Shown here: positions 10,170-17,715 of the stretch, piece by piece
How the letters are laid out: every line of letters starts with the position of its first letter
How positions within the stretch are numbered: the first letter of the stretch is position 1
Origin: Chitinophagaceae bacterium
GTDB lineage: Bacteria; Bacteroidota; Bacteroidia; Chitinophagales; Chitinophagaceae
NCBI GenBank assembly: GCA_947456055.1
Contig: CANGSR010000007.1
Location: 1 to 36,489, forward strand
Length of the DNA stretch: 36,489 bases
Reading direction: 5' to 3'
The notes under the pieces: model-generated
Seen by the model: the letters and a program-made list of their open reading frames with translations, nothing else
Told to the model about the DNA's origin: nothing
Databases searched by the model: none
Position numbers and translations under genes: made by a program

Positions 10170-10649
10170 TTAAATTTTTATTACCTCAAGTTTGTCGGGG
10201 CAAATTGCTAGTAATTCGGTAATGTTTTTATTTAGTATTGGGTGATTAAAAGTTGGAGCAATTTCAACTAGTGGCACAAGGGTAAATCTACGATCCTGTA
10301 GGTAGGGGTGGGGTATTACCAGATTTGGCAGTGAGAGAATTGTTTTATTGAAAAAGAGTATATCAATGTCTATTGTTCTTGCACCCCATTTTATTTCTCT
10401 TTTTCTTCCAAGGCTTATTTCTATTTCCAGGATTTCATTGAGTAATTCTATTGGGGCAAGGTTGGTTTGAATGGACAATACCATATTTAGAAATGCAGGC
10501 TGTTCATTGATTCCCCAGGCGGCGGTTTCGTAAATTGAGGATGCTTTAAGTATGGTGCCGCATTTATTGCCAATTTGGTTTATTGCTTGTTGTAGCCAAT
10601 CCTGACGGTTGCCTATATTACTGCCTAATGATAGGTATGCTTTATCCAT
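10170..10649 (-). CDS. folK: 2-amino-4-hydroxy-6-hydroxymethyldihydropteridine diphosphokinase
   Basis: AYLSLGSNIGNRQDWL, FLNMVLSIQTNLAPIELL, EIEISLGRKREIKWGARTIDIDILFFN, IPHPYLQDRRFTLVPLVEIAP. Confidence 0.97.
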   Translation of the reverse strand: MDKAYLSLGSNIGNRQDWLQQAINQIGNKCGTILKASSIYETAAWGINEQPAFLNMVLSIQTNLAPIELLNEILEIEISLGRKREIKWGARTIDIDILFFNKTILSLPNLVIPHPYLQDRRFTLVPLVEIAPTFNHPILNKNITELLAICPDKLEVIKI

Positions 10650-10655
10650 TTACGG

Positions 10656-10663
10656 CAAAGGTA
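10656..10663 (-). promoter_or_regulatory. Bacteroidota -7 element TACCTTTG upstream of folK
   Basis: Minus-strand TACCTTTG matches TAnnTTTG; its last base is 7 nt from the A of the folK ATG (10649). Confidence 0.55.
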
Positions 10664-10773
10664 ATTTCAATCCGGAATTTGGATAGGTAATTTTATTTGA
10701 AATCTGGGTTGGATAATTGCCCTGCATAGGGTAGTTAAGATGGTATTTGAATCGGTTTTGGACAAAAATGATT

Positions 10774-10796
10774 AACCCCAGCCAATGGCTGGGGTT
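10774..10796 (-). terminator. Terminator-like hairpin downstream of the lectin gene
   Basis: Perfect 10-bp stem AACCCCAGCC (10774-10783) / GGCTGGGGTT (10787-10796), 3-nt loop; minus-strand continuation AATCATTTTTG is T-rich. Confidence 0.6.
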
Positions 10797-10832
10797 AAGT
10801 TCTATGGTATGGTTTAGATTTGGTATAGCGAA

Positions 10833-10860
10833 CTTATTACTTTGTGAAAGAAGTAATAAG
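10833..10860 (-). other. Second hairpin immediately 3' of the lectin stop codon
   Basis: Perfect 10-bp inverted repeat CTTATTACTT (10833-10842) / AAGTAATAAG (10851-10860) with 8-nt loop. Confidence 0.5.
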
Positions 10861-10865
10861 GGGGA

Positions 10866-11687
10866 TTAGGCTCCTTCTGATGTTCCTTTAAAACCAATTG
10901 GGCCTTCACCAGCATAAGTGCAAGTGCCATTGTTGTTCTTAATATCCAGAGCGTGAATGCGTTGGTTATCACGGCCACCAATTAGCCATTGGCCAGCAGC
11001 ATGCCAAGGAGCACTAGAACCACCCCACTGGTTTTGAACATTGTATGTATTGCCCATTACCCATGTGGCCTTAACGCCAATTGGGCCTTCGCCAGCATAT
11101 TCCATTGCGCCATGTAGATTATGGCCATCGCCTGTAAGATTGATGAAATTAACACCTTGGTTGTCACGTGAAGTTAAAATCCATGTACCACCAGCATGCC
11201 AAGGAGCGGCGCTACCACCCCATTGATTCTCAACATTATCATGTTGTTTTGTAGTATTATTAGCCTTGAAACCGATAGGGCCTTCACCAGCATAGGTGTT
11301 AGTTCCTGCTAAGTTATGGCCATTGTCATGTGAAGTAACATGTAAAGCTACACAACGTTGATTGTCACGAGCACCAATTACCCAATGACCACCATAGTGC
11401 CAAGGAGCACTAGGACCACCCCATTGGTTCTCGGTATTGTAAGTATTGCCACAGATTAAAGTAGCCTTAAACCCGATAGGACCTTCACCTTGGTAAGTGA
11501 TAGTGCCATGGAAGGTGTGACCATTGTCATCTGATTTGATATCAATAGCTACTAAGCCCTGATTGTTACGATAACCTAAAACCCAAGCACCGCCTTCGTG
11601 CCATGGAGCCTGATCGCCACCCCATTGATTTACTACATGATAATTGTACATAAAAAAGTGAAAAAATGTTGTTGATTTCCTACTCAT
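10866..11687 (-). CDS. OAA/MBHA-family (Oscillatoria agardhii agglutinin homologue) mannose-binding lectin, four tandem repeats
   Basis: Four repeats of (V/T)xNQWGGxxAPWHxGGxWxxxxRxNQ...TYxGEGPIGFK, the hallmark of the OAAH lectin family. 273 aa, the same four-repeat organisation as Myxococcus MBHA. Start may instead be the internal ATG at 11651 (MYNYHVVNQWGG). Confidence 0.93.
   Translation of the reverse strand: MSRKSTTFFHFFMYNYHVVNQWGGDQAPWHEGGAWVLGYRNNQGLVAIDIKSDDNGHTFHGTITYQGEGPIGFKATLICGNTYNTENQWGGPSAPWHYGGHWVIGARDNQRCVALHVTSHDNGHNLAGTNTYAGEGPIGFKANNTTKQHDNVENQWGGSAAPWHAGGTWILTSRDNQGVNFINLTGDGHNLHGAMEYAGEGPIGVKATWVMGNTYNVQNQWGGSSAPWHAAGQWLIGGRDNQRIHALDIKNNNGTCTYAGEGPIGFKGTSEGA
10869..11651 (-). 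repeat. Four tandem ~65-aa lectin repeats within the CDS
   Basis: R1 11457-11651, R2 11256-11456, R3 11061-11255, R4 10869-11060; each carries NQWGG..APW and GEGPIG(F/V)K. Confidence 0.92.
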
Positions 11688-11693
11688 TTATTT

Positions 11694-11804
11694 AGGCTTT
11701 TCGGATTCCGCCCCTGCTTTTAACGCCTGTGCAGCCAGGCCCGTTGATTAAAGTGGTAACAGAACTCCACCGTTTGCAAACTATTTTTTAGTGGCTTTAA
11801 GCCT
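11694..11804 (-). ncRNA. Putative structured 5' leader of the lectin mRNA (candidate cis-regulatory RNA)
   Basis: GC-rich island in AT-rich intergenic DNA. Closing helix AGGCTT (11694-11699) / AAGCCT (11799-11804) encloses hairpins GCCTG/CAGGC (11725-11729/11736-11740), GTGG/CCAC (11753-11756/11767-11770) and CGG/CCG (11702-11710). No named RNA family recognised. Confidence 0.35.
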
Positions 11805-11821
11805 TATTATTTATTTCCTCT

Positions 11822-11842
11822 TAACAAATCTACTATTTGTTA
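11822..11842. promoter_or_regulatory. 8-bp dyad overlapping a candidate -7 element upstream of the lectin
   Basis: TAACAAAT-CTACT-ATTTGTTA inverted repeat; minus strand reads TAGATTTG (11825-11832), matching TAnnTTTG. No clear -33 TTTG at the expected spacing. Confidence 0.35.
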
Positions 11843-12235
11843 TAAAAAATTTATCTCTAGAATTAATAGATAACAATTTGGTAAATTACCTACAAGTAAT
11901 AGACATGATAAAAGTATTTATTATTACTTTGTCATGGCATATAACTATTATCGTATTTTTATAAACTGCTGCAAATTTATATTGACATCTTTTTTCCCAC
12001 AAGGGTATTTTCACTGATTTGGTAGGGTATTATGCACGTATCCAAAAAGGTGTATTCACGGCTGAAATTAAAGTGTGTTTTTTCTAATTGTTTAATACTC
12101 GAATGTTTTTGTTTCTTTATTTGTCAATACCTGAATTTAGGAGGAGGCCCAGGATTAATAATTGGATTTTGGGTTATTTATTGTGAAAATTTAATTTCAT
12201 AGTACTATCAGGTGTAGTCAAGCTTATATAGATAC

Positions 12236-12275
12236 TTAAAAAACAAAACAGGCTCTCCGTTTTACGGAAAGCCTG
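12236..12275 (-). terminator. Rho-independent terminator of the thiolase gene
   Basis: CAGGCTCTCCG (12249-12259) / CGGAAAGCCTG (12265-12275), one mismatch; minus-strand tail TTTTGTTTTTTAAG. Confidence 0.85.
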
Positions 12276-12301
12276 CCTTAAATGTGTAATATTGTTTTTA
12301 G

Positions 12302-13507
12302 CTATACTCTTTCAAGAATCACCGCATAGCCTTGACCAAGGCCAATGCACATTGTAGCCAAGGCATACCTTTTTTGTTGTTTTCTTAATTCGTAGGCGGC
12401 GGAATAAATAATCCTTGCGCCAGACATACCCAATGGGTGGCCAATTGCAATAGCACCACCATTAGGATTGATACGTGGGTCATCGTCTTTCATGCCTAGT
12501 TCACGGATACAGGCTAGGCTTTGGGCTGCAAATGCCTCATTGAGTTCTATTATATCAATATCATCAAGCGATAATCCTGCTTTGGCCAATGCATTTCTGG
12601 TGGCACCTACTGGGCCAATACCCATGATGCGTGGTTCAACACCCACTACGGCTGAGCTAACTATTCTTGCAAGTGGCTTCAAATTGTATTTCTCAACAGC
12701 CTCACCAGAAACAACATACAATGCTGCTGCACCATCATTTAGACCTGATGCATTACCGGCAGTAACTGTACCCACCTTATTGAATGATGGTTTTAGTTTA
12801 GCCAGGATTTCAAGGGTGGTAGTTGGTTTAATGAATTCATCATTTTTGATGAAAGTAGAATCGCCTTTTTTTGATGGGATTTCAACCGGGATAATTTCTT
12901 CAGCCAATCGACCTGATTTCATAGCGGCTGTGGCTTTCATTTGGGAGTTATAGGAGAATTTATCCTGGTCTTCACGGCTGATATGGTACATTTCTGCCAG
13001 ATTTTCAGCGGTAATACCCATAGAATCTGTGCCATACATGGCATGCATTTTGGGGTTGATAAAGCGCCATCCGAAACTGGAATCGAACATTTGTGCATCC
13101 TGGCCAAAAGCTGAGGAAGTTTTAGAAATCACCCATGGGCCACGGGTCATATGCTCTACGCCACCGGCAACAAAAACATCACCATCTCCTGCTTTGATTG
13201 CTCTGGAAGCTGCAATAACAGCCGACATACCTGAGGCACAAAGGCGATTAATGGTTTCGCCTGGAACGGTATAGGGTAGTCCAGCTAATAATAATGACAT
13301 ACGGGCCACATTCCTGTTATCGTCACCAGCCTGGTTTACGCAGCCCATTATAACATCATCAATAGCTTCGGCTGGGATTGATGGGTTTCTGGACACTACT
13401 TCTTTTATTACCAGGGCAGCCAAATCATCGGCCCTAACCGGAGATAATACACCTTTTAGGTTCCCAACAGGGGTGCGGACGCCATCTATTATATATGCTT
13501 CTTTCAT
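12302..13507 (-). CDS. Thiolase (acetyl-CoA C-acyltransferase)
   Basis: NRLCASGMSAVIAASRAI (nucleophile Cys), GGVEHMTRGPW, ELNEAFAAQSLAC, NPNGGAIAIGHPLGMSGAR, TMCIGLGQGYAVILE. Confidence 0.96.
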   Translation of the reverse strand: MKEAYIIDGVRTPVGNLKGVLSPVRADDLAALVIKEVVSRNPSIPAEAIDDVIMGCVNQAGDDNRNVARMSLLLAGLPYTVPGETINRLCASGMSAVIAASRAIKAGDGDVFVAGGVEHMTRGPWVISKTSSAFGQDAQMFDSSFGWRFINPKMHAMYGTDSMGITAENLAEMYHISREDQDKFSYNSQMKATAAMKSGRLAEEIIPVEIPSKKGDSTFIKNDEFIKPTTTLEILAKLKPSFNKVGTVTAGNASGLNDGAAALYVVSGEAVEKYNLKPLARIVSSAVVGVEPRIMGIGPVGATRNALAKAGLSLDDIDIIELNEAFAAQSLACIRELGMKDDDPRINPNGGAIAIGHPLGMSGARIIYSAAYELRKQQKRYALATMCIGLGQGYAVILERV

Positions 13508-13551
13508 TTGTGCTTTTTTATGTGGATATTAGAATAAACTTTTGGAGGATG

Positions 13552-13559
13552 CAAAGTTA
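13552..13559 (-). promoter_or_regulatory. -7 element TAACTTTG upstream of thiolase
   Basis: Minus-strand TAACTTTG matches TAnnTTTG, about 45 nt upstream of the thiolase ATG. Confidence 0.45.
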
Positions 13560-13725
13560 TGGCTAATTGGGACAATTTTATTGGTGGGGTAAATTGGGGT
13601 ATATATTGCAATTATGGGCAAATCGAATTAAACATAAACCCAGTTCGAGTTGGTGATTTAGGGATGTCTGTATTATAATTGGGTTTTCAGTGATGCAGGT
13701 ATTCAGTAATTAGGTGTGAAACAAT

Positions 13726-13733
13726 TATCTTTG
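13726..13733 (+). promoter_or_regulatory. -7 element TATCTTTG upstream of aminotransferase
   Basis: TATCTTTG ends 5 nt before the ATG at 13738, implying a very short leader. Confidence 0.5.
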
Positions 13734-13737
13734 CGCC

Positions 13738-14928
13738 ATGCCTAAAATTTCACATCGTGGTGGCGAAATGCCGCCTTCGCCCATAAGAAAATTAGTACCC
13801 TTTGCTGATGCAGCGAAAAAAAGAGGTACCAAGGTTTACCACCTGAATATTGGCCAACCGGATATTGAAACACCTCAGGTGATACTTGATGCTGTGCGTA
13901 ATACCCACATGAAGGTGCTGGAATACAGCCCAAGTCCGGGATTTGAAAGCTACCGTAAAAAACTAGTTGAGTACTACAAGCGCAATGATATAAATGTAAC
14001 CTCAGGTCAGATTATTGTGACTACCGGTGGTTCTGAAGCAATACTATTTGCTATTATGAGTTGCCTCGACCCCGGAGATGAAATGATTATCCCTGAGCCA
14101 TTTTATGCTAATTATAATGGTTTTTCTACCAGCTCTGGTGTAAAGGTTGTTCCAATTCCTTCTGGCATTGAAGATGGTTTTGCATTGCCTTCAATAGAGA
14201 GTTTTGAGAAAGCAGTAACTAGCAAGACTAAAGCTATAATGATATGTAACCCAAATAACCCAACAGGTTATTTGTATAGTGCAGAGGAACTAAACGTACT
14301 TAGGGAAATATGCCTGAAGCATGATTTGTTCCTATTTAGCGATGAGGCTTATAGGGAGTTCTGCTATGATGGTATGAAGCATATATCTGCACTTTCTTTA
14401 GAAGGTATGGACCAGCACGCAATACTATTAGATACTATATCAAAGAGATATAGTGCTTGTGGAGGCCGTATTGGTGCCTTTGTTACCCGTAACCAATCGG
14501 TTTTGGATACGGCCATGAAGTTTGCACAGGCAAGGTTGAGTCCGCCATCTTTTGCCCAGATATTGGGTGAGGCTGCCGTGGACCTGCCTGCTGATTACTT
14601 TGATGAAGTTCACGCTGAATATACGTCACGCAGGGATTTGCTGGTTAACCGTTTGAAGGCAATGCCGGGTGTAACCTGTCCTTTACCGGGTGGTGCATTT
14701 TATGCAATGGCAAAACTGCCTGTGGCTGACACTGAAAAGTTCTGCCAATGGTTGCTGGAAGAGTTTTCTTACAATGGAGCTACAGTAATGATGGCACCGG
14801 CGGCAGGTTTTTACGCTACGGCGGGTAAGGGAAAAGATGAGGTGCGCCTGGCTTATGTGCTTAACCTGGCTGATATTAATGCAGCTATGGATTGCCTGGA
14901 AGCAGCGTTGAAAGCTTATAAAGGTTAG
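13738..14928 (+). CDS. Pyridoxal-phosphate-dependent class I aminotransferase (aspartate aminotransferase-like)
   Basis: YHLNIGQPDIETPQ, CNPNNPTGYLYS, LFLFSDEAYREF, SKRYSACGGRIGAFV (PLP lysine), LPGGAFYAMAKLP. Confidence 0.96.
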   Translation: MPKISHRGGEMPPSPIRKLVPFADAAKKRGTKVYHLNIGQPDIETPQVILDAVRNTHMKVLEYSPSPGFESYRKKLVEYYKRNDINVTSGQIIVTTGGSEAILFAIMSCLDPGDEMIIPEPFYANYNGFSTSSGVKVVPIPSGIEDGFALPSIESFEKAVTSKTKAIMICNPNNPTGYLYSAEELNVLREICLKHDLFLFSDEAYREFCYDGMKHISALSLEGMDQHAILLDTISKRYSACGGRIGAFVTRNQSVLDTAMKFAQARLSPPSFAQILGEAAVDLPADYFDEVHAEYTSRRDLLVNRLKAMPGVTCPLPGGAFYAMAKLPVADTEKFCQWLLEEFSYNGATVMMAPAAGFYATAGKGKDEVRLAYVLNLADINAAMDCLEAALKAYKG

Positions 14929-15006
14929 TTATTTGAAATTGGAGTCGAAGGTTTAAGATTAGAGAATTATAATAGGGCATAAATATATAGGCTTAGGACT
15001 CAAAGT

Positions 15007-16665
15007 ATGTTGCAGAAATTAGTTATCAACAATTACGCTATTATTGACCATCTGGCCATGGAGCCGGATCCAAACCTTAATACCGTGACCGGCGAAACCG
15101 GTGCAGGTAAGAGTATTATTTTGGGGGCATTGTCACTTATTTTGGGTGAGCGGGCCGACACCTCAGTTTTGATTAACAAGAATGAGAAGTCGGTAATTGA
15201 GGGCTATTTTGATGTAAGCAAAAATGAGGTTTTTAAGAAGGCACTTGACCGAGCAGAACTCGATTATGATGCACAATGCATTATAAGAAGGGAGATAGCA
15301 ACAAGTGGCAAGTCGAGGGCATATGTAAATGATACCCCTGTTACATTGGGTGTTTTGAATTCGCTTACTTCATTATTGGTCGACCTTCACCAGCAATTCG
15401 ACCATTTGGCTTTAGAGGATGATAATTTCCAGATGGAGGCTCTTGATGCTGTGGGGAATAATGTAGCCCTGGCTGAAAATTACAGACAGCTATTTTACCA
15501 GCATAAAAAGATAAAACAAAAACTTGCTGATAATAGAGAGCGCCAAAGCCAATGGCAGAAAGATGCTGATTATAAGCAATATTTGCTCGACGAACTGGTG
15601 CAGGCTGCCTTTAGGGAGGATGAAATAGAACAGTCGGAGCAGCAACTGAAGCAAATGGCCCATGCAGAGCGCATAATAAGTGTTTTGCAGGGTGCAAGGA
15701 TGGTACTAGATGAGGGCGAGCAACCATTGGTAAATGAGTTAAAGCGCATAGGCCAACAAATGCAGGGAATTACCGACCTGATGCCTGAGTTGAAACCCTT
15801 GCATGAACGAATAACTTCTGTTTGGGCCGAACTGAAAGACATTACCAATGAGCTTGAAGAAGAAGAGGGTAGGGTGATACTGGACCCTGCTGTGATGGAT
15901 GAATTGCAGCAAAAAGTAGATATAGGTTATAAGCTACTGAAAAAGCATGGTGCCCGCACCACAGGTGAGTTGCTGGCCATAAAAGCTAAGCTAGAAGATG
16001 AGCTTAAAGCTACCCTTGATATTAATGAGTCCATTGACCGCCTTGCAAAAGAAGAGGGTGCTTTATATAGCCAATTGATGAAGGAGGGTGAAAAGCTGTC
16101 GGCAGAACGTAAAAAGGTGATCAAGCCATTTGCGGGCAGGATTAATGAATTGCTGGTGCTGGTGGGTATGCCCAATGCCAAATTTGATATCAGGGTAGAA
16201 AAGGTAGCACCTACTACTCATGGTATAGACCAGATACATTTTATGCTGGACGCCAATAAGAGTGGACAGTTTCAATTATTACAAAAGGCAGCATCGGGCG
16301 GTGAAATGAGCCGTATTATGCTGTGTATCAAATCGCTTACGGCTAAGGCGTTGCATATGCCTACGCTTATCTTTGATGAGGTAGACACGGGGATATCTGG
16401 TGAGGCGGCAAGGCAGGTAGGGGTATTGTTGCGAGACCTTTCCCAATACCATCAGGTGATATGCATTACCCACCAACCACAGGTGGCAGCCAAGGGTAGC
16501 CGGCATTTTTATGTATTCAAGGAGGCGGATAAGAATGGCCGCCTGAGTACCCAGGTTAGGGTGCTGAAACAGGGAGAACGGGTTTTGGCCATTGCCAAAA
16601 TGATAGGTGGTGAGCAGCCTAGTGAGGCGGCTATGGCCAATGCTAAGGAGCTGGTGGGGGCTTAA
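15007..16665 (+). CDS. recN: DNA repair protein RecN
   Basis: Walker A GETGAGKSIILGALSLILGERAD, VDLHQQFDHLALED, ASGGEMSRIMLCIKS signature, LIFDEVDTGISGEAARQVG, ICITHQPQVAAKG. Confidence 0.97.
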   Translation: MLQKLVINNYAIIDHLAMEPDPNLNTVTGETGAGKSIILGALSLILGERADTSVLINKNEKSVIEGYFDVSKNEVFKKALDRAELDYDAQCIIRREIATSGKSRAYVNDTPVTLGVLNSLTSLLVDLHQQFDHLALEDDNFQMEALDAVGNNVALAENYRQLFYQHKKIKQKLADNRERQSQWQKDADYKQYLLDELVQAAFREDEIEQSEQQLKQMAHAERIISVLQGARMVLDEGEQPLVNELKRIGQQMQGITDLMPELKPLHERITSVWAELKDITNELEEEEGRVILDPAVMDELQQKVDIGYKLLKKHGARTTGELLAIKAKLEDELKATLDINESIDRLAKEEGALYSQLMKEGEKLSAERKKVIKPFAGRINELLVLVGMPNAKFDIRVEKVAPTTHGIDQIHFMLDANKSGQFQLLQKAASGGEMSRIMLCIKSLTAKALHMPTLIFDEVDTGISGEAARQVGVLLRDLSQYHQVICITHQPQVAAKGSRHFYVFKEADKNGRLSTQVRVLKQGERVLAIAKMIGGEQPSEAAMANAKELVGA

Positions 16666-16725
16666 TTTTCCCCTTTATTGTGGTTATTACCCATTATTCA
16701 TACCTTAGGTGTAAAATTATACCTA

Positions 16726-17715
16726 ATGGATATACATCTTTTTGAACAGCTCTATCAGGCAGGCTTTATTAAGAGTGATGCTGTGGAGAAAATAAAGGAG
16801 CAGGAAAGTAAGCGGCTGGTACCTATAGGCAAGGAATTAAAGACAATTTTATCATTGGGTATCTTGTTGTTTAGTTCGGGTCTGGGCATATTGGTTTATA
16901 AGAACATTAATACTATAGGTCATGCTGTCATCATTTCTTTGATAGGTATCCTCATGATGGTTTGCCTGGTTTATTGTTATAAGAAATCAGCTCCCTTTAG
17001 TTTGCTTAGGGTATCCTCTCCAAATATGTGGTTCGATTATATATTGGTGCTGGGTTCTTTATTAATGCTCACTTTTGTTGGTTATATTCAGTACCAATAT
17101 CATTTATTTGGTGCTAGCTGGAATTTGGCGGCTTTTGTTCCGGTAGTGTTCCTGTTTGGTTTTGCCTATTATTTCGATAATATAGTAGTGTTGAGTATGG
17201 CTATTACCAACTTTGGTGCATGGGTGGGTATATCAGTATCACCAGCTAATTTGCTTTCGGCCAATGATTTTAGTAATGATAATGTTATTTATAGTGGCAT
17301 TGCATTAGGGGTATTATTTCAGGTATTGTCCTACTATTCTTTGGTAAGGGATATAAAAGCACATTTTGCCTATACCTATAAGAATTTTGGCATCCATTTA
17401 CTATTTATCAGTTTGCTGGCAGGTATGTTTCATTTCGATGGGTTCTATTTGGTGTTCTTTTTGGTGCTGGCAGTGGCGTTTTATTTTCAATATGTTCAAT
17501 CTATCAAGGAGCGCTCTTATTACTTCCTTTTATTTACACTTATATATGGTTATATAGGTCTTAGCTATGTTGTAGTGCGAATGTTTGGTAATGTTGATCT
17601 GTGGGGCATATTGTTTTACTATTTTATTTTAAGTGGCTTTGGTCTATTATACCTATTGAGGAAACTGCATAATTTATTCACTATAAAAACTCCCGAAAAT
17701 GATAGCGTACAATAA
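16726..17715 (+). CDS. Multi-pass membrane protein (DUF2157-like)
   Basis: Short N-terminal region (LYQAGFIKSDAVEKIKEQE) then many TM segments. ORF track starts at a TTG (16678); first ATG is 16726. Confidence 0.7.
   Translation: MDIHLFEQLYQAGFIKSDAVEKIKEQESKRLVPIGKELKTILSLGILLFSSGLGILVYKNINTIGHAVIISLIGILMMVCLVYCYKKSAPFSLLRVSSPNMWFDYILVLGSLLMLTFVGYIQYQYHLFGASWNLAAFVPVVFLFGFAYYFDNIVVLSMAITNFGAWVGISVSPANLLSANDFSNDNVIYSGIALGVLFQVLSYYSLVRDIKAHFAYTYKNFGIHLLFISLLAGMFHFDGFYLVFFLVLAVAFYFQYVQSIKERSYYFLLFTLIYGYIGLSYVVVRMFGNVDLWGILFYYFILSGFGLLYLLRKLHNLFTIKTPENDSVQ

Noticed and set aside
10866-11687. Lectin repeats as assembly artefact or microsatellite expansion
   Set aside because: Repeats have diverged clearly at both DNA and protein level while preserving functional motifs, consistent with a real four-repeat OAAH lectin.
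11717-11755. TTTTAACG...CGTTGATT arms resembling an integron attC site
   Set aside because: Arms are too short (about 35 nt apart), do not match RYYYAAC/GTTRRRY properly, and no integrase or cassette array is present.
11694-11804. Structured leader as a tRNA or named riboswitch
   Set aside because: No cloverleaf, T-arm or CCA, and I could not match any specific riboswitch consensus, so only a generic structured-leader call is made.
12468-12953. 161-aa plus-strand ORF
   Set aside because: Entirely antisense to the strongly supported thiolase gene; no independent motif.
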